Shown: positions 18,090 through 31,663, numbered from the stretch's first letter. The stretch: 64,000 nucleotides of DNA from Geotalea sp. SG265 (GCF_022808985.1 NZ_JAKZFT010000011.1:61542-125541), one strand, 5' to 3'. The notes: generated from the letters alone by a model not told the origin. Translations and numbers: made by a program.

Positions 18090-21000
18090 CTATGGACGTT
18101 CGAAGCTGAGGGAAGCGAGCTTCCGGTAGTATTCAAACCTGCCGGCGGCCCAGGCCTCGGCCTTTTTCATGAGCTGTTCGGCTACCTGGGGGTCAATCTT
18201 TTTCAGCACGTTGTATCGGTTTTCGCCATAGGCATACTCGGCGAAGGCTGTGGAAGGCTCCTTGCTGTCCAGCAGCAGTGGGTTCTTTCCTTCGGCAGCA
18301 AGAAGGGGGTTGTAGCGGTAGAGTGGCCAATATCCCGACGAGACCGCCTTTTTCTGCTCGTCAATCCCAGCGGTCATGTGGATACCGTGGGCGATGCAGT
18401 GGGCATAGGCAATGATGATGGACGGACCTTCATAAGCCTCGGCCTCCACAAAGGCCTTGACTGCCTGAGTGGGATTGGCCAGTGAAACGCTTGCCACATA
18501 GACATGACCATAGGCCATGGCCATCATGCCCAAATCCTTTTTGGCCATGGTTTTGCCGCCGGCGGCAAACTGGGCCACCGCGCCGATGGGGGTGGATTTG
18601 GAGGCCTGGCCGCCGGTGTTCGAGTAGACTTCAGTATCCAGAACCAGCAGGTTGACGTTTTTACCAGAGGCAATGACGTGATCGAGACCGCCGTAACCGA
18701 TGTCATAGGCCCAGCCGTCCCCGCCTATGCACCAGACCGATTTTTTGACCAGATAGTCGGCAAGTGGAAGGAGTGCTGCAGCTGCAGCTTCGCCGATCTT
18801 TTTCAGCGCCTCCTTCAGTTTCGCAACCCGGAGGCGCTGTGCTTCGATGCCGGCTTGGGTCGACTGGTCGGCGGACCGGATCTCCTCCATGAGAGCGCGG
18901 TGTTCAGTGCATTGGGCACCTCCGCAGGAGATTAGGTTCTCCAGCAGTTCCAGGGCTGCCTGGTTGAATTTGTCAACGGCAAGGCGCATACCATAGCCGA
19001 ATTCCGCGTTGTCCTCGAAGAGGGAATTGGACCAGGCCGGGCCGCGGCCGTCGGCCCGCCGTGCCCACGGGGTGGTGGGGAGATTGCCCCCATAGATGGA
19101 GGTGCAGCCTGTGGCGTTTGCGATCATGGCCCGGTCGCCGAAGAGCTGGGACAGCAGTTTTAGATAGGGCGTTTCGCCACAGCCGGCGCAGGCTCCGGAA
19201 TATTCGAAGACCGGCCTGGACAGCTGGCTGCCGCGCAGGGTATCCAGTTTCAGCTGGGCCGGATCCATATCGGGGAGGGCCAGGAAAAATTCGTAGTTCT
19301 TTGCCTCTGCAGCCCTGAGCGGCGGCTGGAAACGCATGTCCAGGGCTTTGCGCGCCGGGTCTTCCTTGTTGACAGCCGGGCAGTTGTGGGCACAGGCCCC
19401 GCAACCGGTACAATCTTCAGGCGCAACCTGGAAGGTGACCTTCTGCCCGGTGAATTCGGGAATGCGCGAATCAGCCGATTTGAAGGTGGCGGGAGCGCCG
19501 GACAAAAGGGCTGGATCATAGGCTTTGACACGGATGGCGGCGTGTGGGCAGACGAAAGAGCAGATGGCGCACTGGACGCAGACGGTCTCATCCCACATGG
19601 GAATCTCCACAGCAATGTTGCGCTTTTCAAATTGGGAAGTGGCTGTAGGGAAGGTGCCGTCGGCGGGCATGCTTGATACGGGCAGGTCGTCGCCGAAACC
19701 GGCGATGATCCGGCCGGTGACCTCCTTTACGAATGCAGGCGCATCGGCTGAGACCGGCGGAGGCATGCGCAGGTCACTGGTTGCCCGGGCCGTTACCTTT
19801 ACTTCATGGATATTGCGAAGCGCCGCATCCACCGCTGCATTATTCTTGGCGACCACCTTTTCGCCGGCCTTACCGTAGCTTTTCTTGATGGCTTTTTTGA
19901 TTTCGGCGACGGCCGTATCAAGCGGAATGATCTGCGAAATGCTGAAAAAGGCGGTTTGCATGATGACGTTAATGCGTGCCCCCAACCCCAGTTCTTCGGC
20001 CAGCTTGATGGCGTTGATCACGTAAAAGCGCAGCTTCTTGTCGATGATCTGCTTCTGCACCTCCATGGGCATCCGGTCCCAGACCAAGTCATGGTCGAAG
20101 GGGGAACAGAGCAGGAAGGTGCCGCCGGGCTTGGCCTTGGAGAGCATGTCGTATTTCTCCAGGAAGGTGAAGTTGTGGCAGGCGATGAAATCGGCGTTAT
20201 CGATCAGATAAGGTGCGTTGATCGGCTTCTTTCCGAAGCGCAGGTGGGAGGTGGTGATGCTTCCCGCCTTCTTGGAATCGTAGACGAAGTAGGCCTGGGC
20301 GAAATTGTCGGTGCTCTCGCCGATGATCTTGATGGAGTTCTTATTGGCACCCACCGTGCCGTCAGAGCCGAGGCCGTAGAACATGGCCTCGTAGGTTCCG
20401 GTCATGTCGTTCCTGAAACCGGGATCAAAGGGAAGGCTGGAATGGGTCACGTCGTCCGTGATGCCTACCACGAAACTCTTTTTCGGTTGTGCCTCCTTTA
20501 AGTTGTCAAAAACCGCCCTGGCCATGGCGGGGGAGAACTCCTTGGAACCGAGGCCGTAACGGCCGCCGACGATTGTCGGACTGGTCTTGAAGGATGCGCT
20601 GCCGTCGGCCAGGGCCTCGCCGATGGCGGCCCTGACATCCAAAAAGAGCGGCTCTCCCAGTGCGCCGGGCTCCTTTGTACGGTCGAGGACGGCGATACTC
20701 TTGACGGTGGCGGGGAGGGCGCTGATGAATGCCTCCAGTGGGAAAGGTCGATAGAGATGCACCTTGACCACCCCCACCTTTTCACCTTGCTTGATCAGGG
20801 TTTCAACCGTTTCTGCGACGGTATCGGCACCGGAACCCATAATGACCACGATCCGCTCGGCATCGGCTGCGCCGGCATATTCTACCAGCTTATAGGAGCG
20901 GCCGGTCAGAGAGGCGAACTTGTCCATCTCCTCCTGGACGATGCCGATGCAGGGGGGGTAGTACTTGTTGACCGTTTCCCGCCCTTGGAAATAGACGTCG

Positions 21001-21662
21001 GGATTCTGGGCGGTGCCGCGCATCATCGGCCGGTCGGGACACAGCCCTCGGGCACGGTGGGCGTTGACCAGCCCATTGTCGATCATGGCCCGCATGTCAT
21101 CGAAGGTAAGTTCCTCCACTTTCTGCAACTCGTGGGAGGTGCGGAAACCATCGAAAAAGTGGAGGAAGGGCACCCGTGCGCGCAGTGTTGCTGCCTGGGC
21201 GATCAGGGCGAAGTCCATCACTTCCTGGACATTGTTGGAGCAGAGCATGGCCCAGCCGGTGGAACGGCAGGCCATGACGTCGGAGTGATCACCGAATATG
21301 GAGAGTGCCTGGGTGGCCAGTGCCCGGGCTGAGACGTGAAAGACGGTGGAGGTGAGCTCACCGGCAATCTTGTACATGTTGGGGATCATCAGCAGCAGCC
21401 CCTGACTGGCGGTAAAGGTGGTCGTCAGTGCTCCGGCCTGCAGTGCACCGTGGACGGCGCCGGAAGCACCCCCCTCCGATTGCAGCTCCGAGACCAGGGG
21501 AATCGTGCCCCAGATGTTTTTTTCTCCGGCAGCGCTCTTGGCGTCGGATATTTCACCCATCACCGATGAAGGGGTGATGGGATAGATGGCGATGACTTCG
21601 TTGGTGGCGTGGGCCACGTGGGCGGCGGCGGTGTTACCGTCGATGGTTACCATTTTTCTCAC
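18090..21662 (-). CDS. nifJ: Pyruvate:ferredoxin (flavodoxin) oxidoreductase
   Basis: Converts pyruvate and CoA to acetyl-CoA, CO2 and reduced ferredoxin, or runs the reverse carboxylation. The 1190-residue single chain has the fused domain order: pyrimidine-binding N-terminus ([11 protein letters not shown] near residue 28), gamma domain, two 4Fe-4S clusters ([13 protein letters not shown] near 695 and [12 protein letters not shown] near 755) and the TPP domain (ACAGCGE near 830, [12 protein letters not shown] near 975). A GTG at 21662 behind AAGGAG gives the start [10 protein letters not shown]. It overlaps the maeB stop by 4 bases. Placement next to malic enzyme suggests that pyruvate from malate is passed on to acetyl-CoA here. 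Confidence 0.97.
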   Translation of the reverse strand: MRKMVTIDGNTAAAHVAHATNEVIAIYPITPSSVMGEISDAKSAAGEKNIWGTIPLVSELQSEGGASGAVHGALQAGALTTTFTASQGLLLMIPNMYKIAGELTSTVFHVSARALATQALSIFGDHSDVMACRSTGWAMLCSNNVQEVMDFALIAQAATLRARVPFLHFFDGFRTSHELQKVEELTFDDMRAMIDNGLVNAHRARGLCPDRPMMRGTAQNPDVYFQGRETVNKYYPPCIGIVQEEMDKFASLTGRSYKLVEYAGAADAERIVVIMGSGADTVAETVETLIKQGEKVGVVKVHLYRPFPLEAFISALPATVKSIAVLDRTKEPGALGEPLFLDVRAAIGEALADGSASFKTSPTIVGGRYGLGSKEFSPAMARAVFDNLKEAQPKKSFVVGITDDVTHSSLPFDPGFRNDMTGTYEAMFYGLGSDGTVGANKNSIKIIGESTDNFAQAYFVYDSKKAGSITTSHLRFGKKPINAPYLIDNADFIACHNFTFLEKYDMLSKAKPGGTFLLCSPFDHDLVWDRMPMEVQKQIIDKKLRFYVINAIKLAEELGLGARINVIMQTAFFSISQIIPLDTAVAEIKKAIKKSYGKAGEKVVAKNNAAVDAALRNIHEVKVTARATSDLRMPPPVSADAPAFVKEVTGRIIAGFGDDLPVSSMPADGTFPTATSQFEKRNIAVEIPMWDETVCVQCAICSFVCPHAAIRVKAYDPALLSGAPATFKSADSRIPEFTGQKVTFQVAPEDCTGCGACAHNCPAVNKEDPARKALDMRFQPPLRAAEAKNYEFFLALPDMDPAQLKLDTLRGSQLSRPVFEYSGACAGCGETPYLKLLSQLFGDRAMIANATGCTSIYGGNLPTTPWARRADGRGPAWSNSLFEDNAEFGYGMRLAVDKFNQAALELLENLISCGGAQCTEHRALMEEIRSADQSTQAGIEAQRLRVAKLKEALKKIGEAAAAALLPLADYLVKKSVWCIGGDGWAYDIGYGGLDHVIASGKNVNLLVLDTEVYSNTGGQASKSTPIGAVAQFAAGGKTMAKKDLGMMAMAYGHVYVASVSLANPTQAVKAFVEAEAYEGPSIIIAYAHCIAHGIHMTAGIDEQKKAVSSGYWPLYRYNPLLAAEGKNPLLLDSKEPSTAFAEYAYGENRYNVLKKIDPQVAEQLMKKAEAWAAGRFEYYRKLASLSFERP

Positions 21663-24013
21663 TGGATGTCTCCTTTAGCAAACATGCCTGCTGCGGCAGG
21701 GAACGAATCGTAGGTGGAGTGGCCATGGGATGTGCGTTGCGACCTGGGCTCCGCGCAGGCTGACAACGGCGCACTCTGGGCATCGACCACGGCTATGGCG
21801 GCCATCTTGACTATTTCATCGACGCTATCGCCTCGCTGCAGCACGTGCACCGGCTTGTCCATGCCCATGAGGATCGGGCCGATCGCCTCGGCACCCCCAA
21901 GGTGGTGGAGCAGTTTGTAACAGATGTTTCCCGAGTTCAGGTCGGGGAAAATGAGGATGTTGGCCCTGGATTTCAGCTTGGAAAAGCCGAAGCCTTCGAG
22001 CAACTGTGGAGAGACGGCGGTATCGGCCTGCATTTCGCCTTCGATGATCAGGTCCGGCGCCCGTTCCTTGACGATCTCCACCGCCCGCTTCACCTTCTTT
22101 GTCTGCTGATGGTTGACTGAGCCGAAGTTGGAGAAGGAGAGCATGGCCACCCGCGGCTCTATATCCAGTATCCTCACCTTTTCGGCCGCCAGTATGGCAG
22201 TTTCTGCCAGCTCTTCCGGAGTCGGATCGATGGTGACCGTGGTGTCGGCCAGGAAAAATATCTCTTTCTTGAAGACCATCATATAGAGGCCGTGAACGCT
22301 GGAAAGCCCCTTTTGTTTGCCGATCACCTCCAGGGCAGGGCGGATCGTTTCCGGATAGTGGGTGTCGATACCGCCGAGAAGAGCATCGGCATCCCCTGTT
22401 CTGACCATCATCGATCCATAATGGGTGCGGGATTTCCGCCTCAGAACGCGCAGCGACTCGGACAGGGTAAGCCCCTTGCGCTGGCGAAGCTGATAAAGTT
22501 CCTGGGCATAATTTTCCGTCCGCTCGTACTCGGTCGGATCGATGATCGGCACATCCAGATCCATGTTGAGTTCGGCCATCTTTTCGACGATTTTCTTCCG
22601 GTCGCCGATGAGGATCGGTTTGGCGATGCCTTCTTCGACCAGTTCTTTGGCGGCACGGAGGATCTTTTCGTTATCCCCCTCAGGAAAGGCGATTGTTTTC
22701 GGATCGCTTTTGGCTTTGTTAATGATCATGCGCATGATCTCTTTGGAGGTGCCATGCTGCCGTTCCAGCTGCTCCCGATAAAGATCCATATCGGCTATGG
22801 GTTGCCGCGCCACTCCGGTATCCATGGCCGCCTGGGCTATGGCCGGTGCCACATGGAGAAGAACCCGGGGGTCGAACGGCTTGGGAATGATGTAGTCCCG
22901 GCCGAAGGTGAACTTGACGTTGCCATAGGCCTTGCTCACCGAATCGGGCACCTCTTCACGGGCCAGCCTGGCCAGGGCGTGAACGGCGGCCAGCTTCATT
23001 TCCTCATTGATGCAGCTGGCGTGGACATCCAGGGCGCCGCGGAAGATGAAGGGGAAGCCGAGGACATTGTTGACCTGGTTGGGATAATCGGACCGGCCGG
23101 TGGCGATGATCACGTCGCTTCGTACCGCGTATGCCGCTTCCGGGGTGATTTCCGGGTCGGGATTGGCCATGGCGAAGATGATCGGGTTGGGTGCCATGCT
23201 GCGGATCATGTCGGCGGTGAAGGCCCCCTTGACGGAAAGGCCGAAAAGCACGTCGGCCCCCTGTGCCGCTTCCTCGAGGGTGCGAAAGTGGGTATCGGCG
23301 GCAAAGAGCTCTTTGTAGGGATTCATGCCCTCGGTGCGCCCCTTGTAGATGACCCCTTTGGTGTCGCACATGATCATGTTGTCGGGCTTGACCCCCAGGG
23401 CAATGGCCAGCTTGGCGCAGGAATTGGCGGCGGCACCGGCGCCGTTGACGACGATGCGGATGTCCTCGATCTTCTTGCCGATCAGATCAAGGGCATTGAT
23501 AAGAGCGGCCGACGAGATGATGGCCGTGCCGTGCTGATCGTCGTGGAAGACCGGGATCTGCATGGTCTTTTTCAGGGTTTCCTCAATGTAGAAGCACTCG
23601 GGCGCCTTGATATCTTCCAGGTTGATGCCGCCGAAGGTAGGCTCCAGCAATTGGCATGTCTTGATGATCTCGTCGGGATCTTCCGTGTTCAGTTCGATGT
23701 CGAAGACATCTATGTCGGCAAAGCGCTTGAAGAGGACACCTTTCCCCTCCATGACCGGCTTGCCTGCCAAGGCGCCCAAATTACCCAGTCCCAGGACGGC
23801 GGTGCCGTTGGAAACGACCGCCACAAGGTTTCCCTTGGCGGTGTATTTATAAGCATCGGCGGGATTTTTCTCGATGGCCAGGCATGGCTCGGCCACGCCT
23901 GGGGAATAGGCCAGAGACAGATCTTCGGCGGTGAGGCACGGTTTGGTGGCGATGACCTCGATCTTGCCTTTCCTGCCGGTGGAATGATATTCGAGGGGGC
24001 ATTTTTTACTCAT
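21659..24013 (-). CDS. maeB: Malic enzyme with C-terminal phosphotransacetylase-like domain
   Basis: Oxidative decarboxylation of malate to pyruvate with reduction of NAD(P). Residues 1-430 are the malic enzyme: SPGVAEPC near 40, [11 protein letters not shown] near 160, the nucleotide loop VVNGAGAAA near 193. Residues 430-750 are the phosphotransacetylase-like domain known in MaeB-type enzymes, where it acts as an acetyl-CoA-responsive regulator, not as a catalyst. The ATG at 24013 has AGGAG upstream; an in-frame start at 24061 gives a non-family extension. After VVDAQ there is a tail of about 36 residues, part of which carries the ribosome site of nifJ. It lies between sucD and nifJ. Confidence 0.95.
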   Translation of the reverse strand: MSKKCPLEYHSTGRKGKIEVIATKPCLTAEDLSLAYSPGVAEPCLAIEKNPADAYKYTAKGNLVAVVSNGTAVLGLGNLGALAGKPVMEGKGVLFKRFADIDVFDIELNTEDPDEIIKTCQLLEPTFGGINLEDIKAPECFYIEETLKKTMQIPVFHDDQHGTAIISSAALINALDLIGKKIEDIRIVVNGAGAAANSCAKLAIALGVKPDNMIMCDTKGVIYKGRTEGMNPYKELFAADTHFRTLEEAAQGADVLFGLSVKGAFTADMIRSMAPNPIIFAMANPDPEITPEAAYAVRSDVIIATGRSDYPNQVNNVLGFPFIFRGALDVHASCINEEMKLAAVHALARLAREEVPDSVSKAYGNVKFTFGRDYIIPKPFDPRVLLHVAPAIAQAAMDTGVARQPIADMDLYREQLERQHGTSKEIMRMIINKAKSDPKTIAFPEGDNEKILRAAKELVEEGIAKPILIGDRKKIVEKMAELNMDLDVPIIDPTEYERTENYAQELYQLRQRKGLTLSESLRVLRRKSRTHYGSMMVRTGDADALLGGIDTHYPETIRPALEVIGKQKGLSSVHGLYMMVFKKEIFFLADTTVTIDPTPEELAETAILAAEKVRILDIEPRVAMLSFSNFGSVNHQQTKKVKRAVEIVKERAPDLIIEGEMQADTAVSPQLLEGFGFSKLKSRANILIFPDLNSGNICYKLLHHLGGAEAIGPILMGMDKPVHVLQRGDSVDEIVKMAAIAVVDAQSAPLSACAEPRSQRTSHGHSTYDSFPAAAGMFAKGDIQ

Positions 24014-24061
24014 GTTATCTTCTCCTCTGTGGTTACGATAAACGAATGAAGGTGGGGACAC

Positions 24062-24934
24062 CTATGGCTTGTAGATGTTCAGCAGCGCCCGGGCCATCTC
24101 GGCCGGGCTTTCCGCAACGCTGATGCCACATTCCCTGAGTACGGCCATCTTTTCCGCTGCCGTTCCCCTGCCCCCTGATATGATCGCCCCTGCATGGCCC
24201 ATTCGCTTGCCCGGAGGAGCGGTGACCCCGGCGATGTAAGCCGCCACCGGTTTGGTCATGTGGTCCCTGACGAAATAAGCAGCCTCTTCCTCGGAATTAC
24301 CGCCGATCTCGCCGATCATGATGACCGCTTCCGTGTCCGGATCAGCCTGGAACATGCGCAGGACGTCCAGATGATTGGTGCCGTTGACGGGATCGCCGCC
24401 GATGCCGACGCAGGTGGACTGCCCGAGCCCCAGGCAAGTAAGCTGCCAGACAGCTTCATAGGTGAGGGTGCCGGACCTTGAAACGACACCAACCTTGCCT
24501 GGCTTGTGGATGTAGCCGGGCATGATGCCGATCTTGCACTCCCCCGGAGTGATGACGCCGGGGCAGTTGGGGCCGACCAGGCGGGTTTTTTTCCCATCCA
24601 TGTACTGCTTCACCTTGACCATGTCCAGCACGGGAATGCCCTCGGTGATGCAGCAGACCATCTCTATTCCCGCATCCACCGCCTCCATGATCGAGTCCGC
24701 TGCAAATGGTGGGGGGACATAGATGACCGAGGCTGTGGCGCCGGTTTTTTCCACGGCTTCCCGCACCGTGTCGAATACCGGGAAGCCGTCGATGGTGGTG
24801 CCACCCTTGCCAGGGGTGACCCCGCCGACCATCTTTGTGCCGTAATCGCGGGCTCCCTGTGCATGGAAGAGGCCCGTTGCACCGGTGATCCCTTGGGTAA
24901 TGACCTTGGTATCCTTGTTGATCATGATGCTCAT
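24062..24934 (-). CDS. sucD: Succinyl-CoA synthetase alpha subunit
   Basis: With SucC it interconverts succinyl-CoA and succinate with ATP or GTP formation. The 290-residue protein has the CoA-binding Rossmann start ([15 protein letters not shown] near residue 15), [12 protein letters not shown] near 126 and the phospho-histidine [14 protein letters not shown] near 246. The ATG at 24934 follows the sucC stop by 2 bases with GGAGG inside the end of sucC. In-frame codons further upstream overlap sucC and encode no family sequence. The phosphorylated histidine and its surroundings are intact. Confidence 0.97.
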   Translation of the reverse strand: MSIMINKDTKVITQGITGATGLFHAQGARDYGTKMVGGVTPGKGGTTIDGFPVFDTVREAVEKTGATASVIYVPPPFAADSIMEAVDAGIEMVCCITEGIPVLDMVKVKQYMDGKKTRLVGPNCPGVITPGECKIGIMPGYIHKPGKVGVVSRSGTLTYEAVWQLTCLGLGQSTCVGIGGDPVNGTNHLDVLRMFQADPDTEAVIMIGEIGGNSEEEAAYFVRDHMTKPVAAYIAGVTAPPGKRMGHAGAIISGGRGTAAEKMAVLRECGISVAESPAEMARALLNIYKP

Positions 24935-24936
24935 TA

Positions 24937-26103
<1,167 letters not shown>

Positions 26104-26138
26104 ACTACCCCTCCTTATTTGAATTTGTTTTCCAGCCG

Positions 26139-29027
26139 TTACAGCACTGCTTGCAAGTATTCCGTGGTCGTGGTTCGTTTCAGACGATCGATCTCGGCGG
26201 GATCCGTTTCGACGAATTGTTCGTCAGGAGTCACCTTGAAAAGGGGCTGCCCCTTCTGGACGATTGTGCCGTCTGCTCCCTGCATGAGGATCTTGTCTAT
26301 TGTCCCGGAGAATGGTGCGCAGACTTTGTTGAACATCTTCATCACTTCGATGATGTAGAGTGGCTGCCCCTTCTCGAAATGCATCCCTTCACTGACGAAG
26401 GTGGGCATGCCCGGGGCCTCCTGGCCGTAATACATACCGCCGCAGACGGCGACTATTTCGTCGGCCCTGGTCGCCGGAGGAGGAACGAGCACCTTTTTCA
26501 TCCTCGCCTGGAGGTCCGGGTCGGTCAGATACTCGGGAATGGTGATCTCCAGGTTTTCTTCAACCCGCAGATCCCAGAATCCGACCTTTTCACCGATGAG
26601 AAAGAGCATGCCGAGCAGTTCCAACCCCGCTTCGTATCCGAAATGGGCAGAGCGGATACTGGACCAGGTCTCTTCGTCATACACTCCCTGGGGCTTGTCC
26701 AGCAGCAGGATGTCGTTGAGCTTGAAGTACTCGTCCCTGGCCAGGCCGAAGCTTTCACGAAGGGTGCGGTAGAATTCCAGGGATTCCTGCAACAGTTCGT
26801 TGTCATGGCTCCAGATGACGTCGGCGGCAGGCTTGTGGGGGCGGTAGGACATGTGGAGAATCTCATAGGTCTCGTTTAGTACACCCAAGGGGTTCCTGAG
26901 CCAGACGACTTTTCCCTTGTCCATTCGGAAGTTTTTCGTGTTCATGCTCAGCCAGCCGGAGAGGAGGTGAGGGTTGGCGAGGAGCCGCTCCATGGGCCGG
27001 GTAATGAGAGTCCCCTTGCGGTCGAGGGCCTCCGACATGATCTTCGCCGCTCGAGGATTATCGGGAAACGCCTCTGCCAGGCGCTTCCCATAATGTTTCT
27101 TCATCTGCACGAAGGCATGGACCGGGTCCAGCTTGTCCGCCTCCTCCTTGAGCCGGCCCACCAGGGTGAGATAGGGGGTGACGAAGCGGGTGGTCGGTTT
27201 GGCGTTGACGTTGCGCCCCAGGAACCAGTTCACCAGGCCGAAGTGGAACTCCAGATTAGTGGCCAGATTGTCCCCGTTGATGGTGGTGCTGCGAATGACG
27301 TCGCAGAGGTTCTCGTAACTATGGCGGCGGTCGTTGCCGGTGGTGAGGAGCAGGGCGATGTTGGAATCGTATGCACCGGCCACGTTGTATTTCATGAACT
27401 GGCCGGTATCTGGATTGAGCATGCTGATCCCCTGGTCATCGCGGATTTCACCCTGGACGGGCTTTGACCAGTAACGGATAACGCCTCCGGCGTGGGGAGA
27501 AAGGGAGGCATCGGTAGCATTGAGACGCGCTTCCACGGAAGCGTTGCAGCGGGGGATACGTTCGGGACGGGGGAGCCGGGATTTGTGGCGTGCCAGCAGG
27601 GCCATGGCCTCCACCAGAGATTCCACAATGAAGAAATCGTTCTCGTCTTCCGGGTTAACGAATTTCAGACAGTAGCAGAGTTCCGTAACCCGGTGCTCCA
27701 CCTGAATCCTCGTATTCACCTCCATGAAGAAATGCCGGTCGCGATCGACGATGCACTCGAAGGTGGAGGCGGAATCGAGTCCGACTGCCTTGCCGAAACG
27801 CTCCGATTCCTCTTCCATCCGCCGGAGGACCTTCAGGTCGCTTTGAAGGGCGGCGGCTTCGGCGGTTCTGCCGAGGGTTTCAGCCTCGGCGATGGCTGCC
27901 GAAAGTCCCTCCTGGGTTACGGAGATCTCCAGAAGCTTCTGCTCATGCATCTGCAGGGAACAGTCGCGCCCACCCAAGGCGATGCACCAGTTGCCGTTCC
28001 CCAGGAGCTGTATTTCGTTGTGGCGGGTCTGCTCGATGTTCAGTTCCACGAGGATGTTCTTGTTGTCGCCGACACCGTTGGCCTTGACCTCGTTGAGTAT
28101 TTCCCGTACCAGGGCTGGGGCTTCCGAAGCAGCTGCCTCGATAGTCTTGTCGTCAAGTGTTTTCGCTGAAAGGAGCGCCCCTCCGAGGATGCGCTGTCCT
28201 TTGCCGCCCCCCCCGCCAATCGCCTTGAGCCGGACACGGCTTCTGGGGTATTTCCTGAACATGGCCGCCACTCCATCCCGGACCTGGGTGCAGAGTTCCT
28301 CCACGGAAAAGAGATCGATCCCCTTTGCATAGGCTGCTATGAGGATGTGGTCGGCAAGATCCTCCAGGGGAAGGGCAGCATTGTCGAGAACTGCGGGATC
28401 GCAGGCCAGGCCGTCCGATGCCGCAAGAGCGAGCAGTTTTTCCCTGGAGTCGTGCTTTTTTACCAAAGTCAGCGCGGTAACGTTATCGATCCCTGGAGTG
28501 ACGCTGACGTTGACGCTGAGAGCGGTACGTTTCGCCTCGTCCTTTTTGCCTGCGCCCGCCTGGGTCGTGGAGCAGGGACCGATGAAGATGAGGTCGGCAG
28601 CTTCGATGGCGGCAACGAACTCCTCATCCTCCGCCATGAAGCCGTAGCCGGCAAAGATGGAATCATAGCCGTTTTCCTTGGCGATGCGGATGATCTGGTG
28701 AATCCGCTCCAGCCGTTCCTCCTTGCCGGCGCCGCTGTAGTCGGGGACGCGATGGACCCGTCGGGAATCGGTCAGGGTGCGAAGTTCCGGAGCCAGCGCC
28801 CGGGGATAGACGATGGAGTCCTTCTCCGAGATGAGGATGCCATAGTGGCTGATGCCCATTTCCTCATAGACGTCCATAGCTTCCTTGCGGATCGGGCCGC
28901 GACAGACGATGAGCGGTTTCAGATCCTCGCAGGAGAAGGAGCGTATCCAGGGGGATGGAGAGGTAGAGAGGCGCCGGTCCTTGTGTATCAGCGGGTTGTG
29001 CATGTAATGATCGTAAGCGTGCGTCAT
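26139..29027 (-). CDS. Biotin carboxylase/biotin carrier subunit of an acyl-CoA carboxylase (unusually long)
   Basis: A 962-residue biotin-dependent carboxylase chain. The N-terminal part has the biotin carboxylase fold: Gly-rich ATP loop [10 protein letters not shown] near 272 and the catalytic [13 protein letters not shown] near 443. The C-terminus is a biotinyl domain with EVMKM near 889, where the lysine carries biotin. Between them lie some 350 residues of mixed helical sequence that I do not recognise, and no pyruvate carboxyltransferase barrel is evident. The length lies between ordinary AccC/PccA (about 450-670) and pyruvate carboxylase (about 1150). The carboxyltransferase encoded just upstream suggests propionyl- or acetyl-CoA as substrate. 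ATG 29027 has AGGGAG upstream. Confidence 0.85.
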   Translation of the reverse strand: MTHAYDHYMHNPLIHKDRRLSTSPSPWIRSFSCEDLKPLIVCRGPIRKEAMDVYEEMGISHYGILISEKDSIVYPRALAPELRTLTDSRRVHRVPDYSGAGKEERLERIHQIIRIAKENGYDSIFAGYGFMAEDEEFVAAIEAADLIFIGPCSTTQAGAGKKDEAKRTALSVNVSVTPGIDNVTALTLVKKHDSREKLLALAASDGLACDPAVLDNAALPLEDLADHILIAAYAKGIDLFSVEELCTQVRDGVAAMFRKYPRSRVRLKAIGGGGGKGQRILGGALLSAKTLDDKTIEAAASEAPALVREILNEVKANGVGDNKNILVELNIEQTRHNEIQLLGNGNWCIALGGRDCSLQMHEQKLLEISVTQEGLSAAIAEAETLGRTAEAAALQSDLKVLRRMEEESERFGKAVGLDSASTFECIVDRDRHFFMEVNTRIQVEHRVTELCYCLKFVNPEDENDFFIVESLVEAMALLARHKSRLPRPERIPRCNASVEARLNATDASLSPHAGGVIRYWSKPVQGEIRDDQGISMLNPDTGQFMKYNVAGAYDSNIALLLTTGNDRRHSYENLCDVIRSTTINGDNLATNLEFHFGLVNWFLGRNVNAKPTTRFVTPYLTLVGRLKEEADKLDPVHAFVQMKKHYGKRLAEAFPDNPRAAKIMSEALDRKGTLITRPMERLLANPHLLSGWLSMNTKNFRMDKGKVVWLRNPLGVLNETYEILHMSYRPHKPAADVIWSHDNELLQESLEFYRTLRESFGLARDEYFKLNDILLLDKPQGVYDEETWSSIRSAHFGYEAGLELLGMLFLIGEKVGFWDLRVEENLEITIPEYLTDPDLQARMKKVLVPPPATRADEIVAVCGGMYYGQEAPGMPTFVSEGMHFEKGQPLYIIEVMKMFNKVCAPFSGTIDKILMQGADGTIVQKGQPLFKVTPDEQFVETDPAEIDRLKRTTTTEYLQAVL

Positions 29028-29066
29028 TGGATCTCCCTTTTCTCGGGTCACAAGCAGGTCGGCCTG

Positions 29067-30791
29067 CTAGTGGAACTCCCTTTGGACCGCCTGTAGCGGG
29101 GCCGGTTTATAGTGCCTGAGGAAAAAATTCATATTTTCACCGAGGACCTTGCGCAGGTCGGTGGGCATGACCAGGGATGAGATCGACCCCAGGCTAAGGG
29201 CTTCCCGCGGGTTCATCAGCTCCTTTTCATAGCTGAGGCTCAGGGCCGCCTCCTCGTTGCGCAGCCATTCGGCAGCTTCATTTTCCGCATCGATCCGGGC
29301 CGCGTCTTCTCCGGCTCCGGCCTCGATCCGGGCAAGAACGCCGTTTTTCACCCGCTCCACGACCGCGGCGCGCAGCCGGCGCAGCTGTTCCTTATAGACG
29401 AACTCCTTGCCTGCCGGGCCCATGACGGCCAGTCGCGTTGTCGGCAGGGCGAGCACCAGATCGGCCCCGGTGGGATAGTTGTTGTAGGAGGCATAGGCCC
29501 CGCCGTAGGCATTACGCAGGATCAGCAGGATCCTCGGCGTCCTGATGTCGATGATGGAGTCGAGCATGGCCCGTCCAGCCTGAACAATGCCGCGGGCCTC
29601 CTGTTCCCGGCCGGGGAGGAAACCGGTCGTGTCCTCCATGAAGATCATGGGAATGTTGTAAAGATTGCAGAAGCGGTTGAAGCGGGCCACCTTGTAGGCG
29701 GCGTCAACGTCTATCTGTCCTGAATCGACGGCACTGTTGTTGGCGACGAAACCGATGACGTTCCCTCCCAGGCGGCCGAAGGCGGTAATGACGTTCCTGG
29801 CCCGGTCCCGCTGTAGCTCGAAATAATCGCCATGGTCGCAGACCTGCTGGATGATGATAGAAACGTCGAAGGGCGTGTTGAAGCCGGTGGGGGAGTTGAA
29901 AGCTTTCTTAAGGAGGGTGTTGATTTCCCATGTCTTGCGGTTGATCGGGTCGCTGGTCTCTTGGAAGGGAGCCATGACGGCATTATTGCCCGGGATGTAA
30001 TTGAGCAGCTGGAGGGCGGTGCGCAGCGCCGCGACTTCATCCTCGACGGTCAGGTCCGCTACCCCCGAGCCGCCATGGACGAGGGGACCACCCAGATCCT
30101 CGGGGGTAACGTCCTCACCCAGAACGGATTTGACGACGCCCGGACCGGTTAGGCCGAAAAAGGTATCCTTGGGCTGGATGACAAAGCTCCCCTGGCGGGG
30201 GAGATAACTGCCACCGCCGGCATTGTAGCCGAACATGCACATGATGCTGGGCACAACGCCGCTGATCTTGCGCAATGCTGTGAATGCCTCGGCGTAGCCG
30301 TCAAGCCCCCCCACACCCGCCGGGACGAAAGCGCCAGCACTGTCATTCATACCGATGACCGGAATGCCGTTCTCTCCCGCCATCTGAAAGAGCAGGGCGA
30401 GCTTTCGGCCGTTGGTGGCATCCATGGACCCGGCGCGGACCGTGAAATCATGCCCGTAGAGAGCCACATCACGGCCGTTTATATTGAGAATACCGGTGAC
30501 AAGCGATGCTCCGTCCAGGTTCTTGCCCCAGTTCTGGTAGAGGATGTTGGGCTCTTCTTCCGTAAGGACCCTGATGCGCTCCCAGACGGTCATGCGCTTC
30601 TTGAAGTGCTGTTTTTCGATCTGGTCGATGCGCACTGACCGGATCGGGCGCTGAATCAGGTCATACCCCTCCTGCATGGCCTCTTCATAGCCCCCGGCCG
30701 GACGGGAGATCTCGCCGGGAATGTTGAAATCTATTTTTGTTGCAGGCTTGAGCGGATTTTTCAGTATGGGTAAAACTGGCGATTTGGACAT
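29067..30791 (-). CDS. Acyl-CoA carboxylase carboxyltransferase subunit (propionyl-CoA carboxylase beta type)
   Basis: A 574-residue carboxyltransferase with the two-crotonase-fold layout. The N half has [19 protein letters not shown] near residue 113, [13 protein letters not shown] near 148 and the oxyanion region [13 protein letters not shown] near 184. The C half has [19 protein letters not shown] near 345 and [14 protein letters not shown] near 428. It moves the carboxyl group from biotin to an acyl-CoA. Together with the biotin carboxylase encoded 39 bases downstream it would make methylmalonyl-CoA from propionyl-CoA, feeding the mutase at the end of the operon. The acetyl-CoA alternative cannot be excluded. 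The XRE-cupin regulator gene precedes it by 42 bases. Confidence 0.9.
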   Translation of the reverse strand: MSKSPVLPILKNPLKPATKIDFNIPGEISRPAGGYEEAMQEGYDLIQRPIRSVRIDQIEKQHFKKRMTVWERIRVLTEEEPNILYQNWGKNLDGASLVTGILNINGRDVALYGHDFTVRAGSMDATNGRKLALLFQMAGENGIPVIGMNDSAGAFVPAGVGGLDGYAEAFTALRKISGVVPSIMCMFGYNAGGGSYLPRQGSFVIQPKDTFFGLTGPGVVKSVLGEDVTPEDLGGPLVHGGSGVADLTVEDEVAALRTALQLLNYIPGNNAVMAPFQETSDPINRKTWEINTLLKKAFNSPTGFNTPFDVSIIIQQVCDHGDYFELQRDRARNVITAFGRLGGNVIGFVANNSAVDSGQIDVDAAYKVARFNRFCNLYNIPMIFMEDTTGFLPGREQEARGIVQAGRAMLDSIIDIRTPRILLILRNAYGGAYASYNNYPTGADLVLALPTTRLAVMGPAGKEFVYKEQLRRLRAAVVERVKNGVLARIEAGAGEDAARIDAENEAAEWLRNEEAALSLSYEKELMNPREALSLGSISSLVMPTDLRKVLGENMNFFLRHYKPAPLQAVQREFH

Positions 30792-30833
30792 AATTTCGCA
30801 TCCTTACCTTGCTGGGATTAATGGATCGTTGTT

Positions 30834-31397
30834 TTATCTCATTACGACCGCAAGAACCTTGACTTCTTCTGTTCCGGCGGCAAGCAACCGATGGTTGAGG
30901 GTGGAATCGAAATAGACGCCATCCCCTTCGTTGAGCGCGATGCTCTGATCATCAAGCAGCAGTTCGCCGCTCCCCTTCAGTACGAAAAGAAACTCCTCTC
31001 CCTCATGGCAGTAGGTATTGGTGTCCATTGCCTTTTCATTGAGAGATAGGATGAATGGTTCCATCCGCTTGTTTTTCCGGTGATTGGAAAGGGATTCGTA
31101 GAAATAACCATGGTTGGCCCCCTCCTGGGAGATGACTCGCGGTATGACGATGCGTTCGTGGGACCGGATAACCTCGTAGCGGCACTCCTCCTCGGACTCA
31201 GCGAAAAAAACGCTGATCTTTACGTCGAAAAAACGTGCGATCTTGGAGAGGGTGGCGATGGGAGGGGAAACGTTATCATTTTCTATCTGCGATATGAGCG
31301 CCACTGAAAACCCCGTTTCATTGGCCACATCGTTCAGTGTCAGTTTTCGCGCGCGGCGAAGTGCCTTAATCTTCGCTCCAATATTGTATTCAGACAT
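30834..31397 (-). CDS. XRE-family regulator with C-terminal cupin domain
   Basis: A 187-residue transcription factor. Residues about 8-62 form a helix-turn-helix (LNDVANETGFSVALISQIEN, SPPIATLSKIARFF). Residues 110-185 form a cupin effector domain (YCHEGEEFLFVLKGSGELLLDD). XRE-cupin regulators often sense small metabolites, and related ones control short-chain acyl-CoA metabolism in other bacteria. It is the first gene of the minus-strand operon, so it probably autoregulates along with the carboxylase, succinyl-CoA synthetase, malic enzyme, NifJ and mutase genes. The ATG at 31397 gives MSEYNIGAKIKALR; an earlier in-frame start is not supported. Candidate operators lie at 31471-31540. Confidence 0.88.
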   Translation of the reverse strand: MSEYNIGAKIKALRRARKLTLNDVANETGFSVALISQIENDNVSPPIATLSKIARFFDVKISVFFAESEEECRYEVIRSHERIVIPRVISQEGANHGYFYESLSNHRKNKRMEPFILSLNEKAMDTNTYCHEGEEFLFVLKGSGELLLDDQSIALNEGDGVYFDSTLNHRLLAAGTEEVKVLAVVMR

Positions 31398-31470
31398 GAT
31401 GCCCCGGTGGATTATTCCTGCAGTAAAACAGCAGGTCTGGTGTATTTTTGATGCCCTCAACAAAACAAGG

Positions 31471-31540
31471 TTATTTTAGTAATAATAATTATTTTAACTT
31501 TGGGTAAAAGTCAATGTAAATTTTATTTTTACTAAAATAA
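31471..31540 (-). promoter_or_regulatory. Promoter region of the XRE-cupin operon with paired inverted operator-like sites
   Basis: On the minus strand TTGACT (plus 31509-31514) is a good -35. The -10 falls in the AT-rich stretch near 31486-31492 (TAATTA/ATAATT) and is weak. Two inverted 12-mers flank this promoter: TTATTTTAGTAA at 31471-31482 and TTACTAAAATAA at 31529-31540. The second contains the perfect palindrome TTTTACTAAAA. Together they look like a pair of operators for the XRE-cupin protein. The whole 31398-31735 gap holds no gene. Confidence 0.5.
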
Positions 31541-31557
31541 TTTCGTATCGATAAATG

Positions 31558-31663
31558 AGGGGGCGCTGAGAAAAGTATTGTCCGGGTCGTAACAACTGTT
31601 GCAGGGATGAATTCTTTCGAGTATTATCCATGGGTCTGAGCGGCGGCATTTCATCTGCCCCCT
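31558..31663 (+). other. Possible structured leader before the aminotransferase gene
   Basis: AGGGGGC at 31558-31564 can pair with GCCCCCT at 31657-31663, enclosing about 90 bases, 72 bases before the aminotransferase start. A single 7-bp match in this space can arise by chance, and no clear T run or promoter accompanies it. Confidence 0.2.

Noticed and set aside
22292..24049. 585-codon plus-strand frame opposite maeB
   Set aside because: It lies wholly antisense to a gene with full malic-enzyme motifs; its composition is that of a shadow frame.
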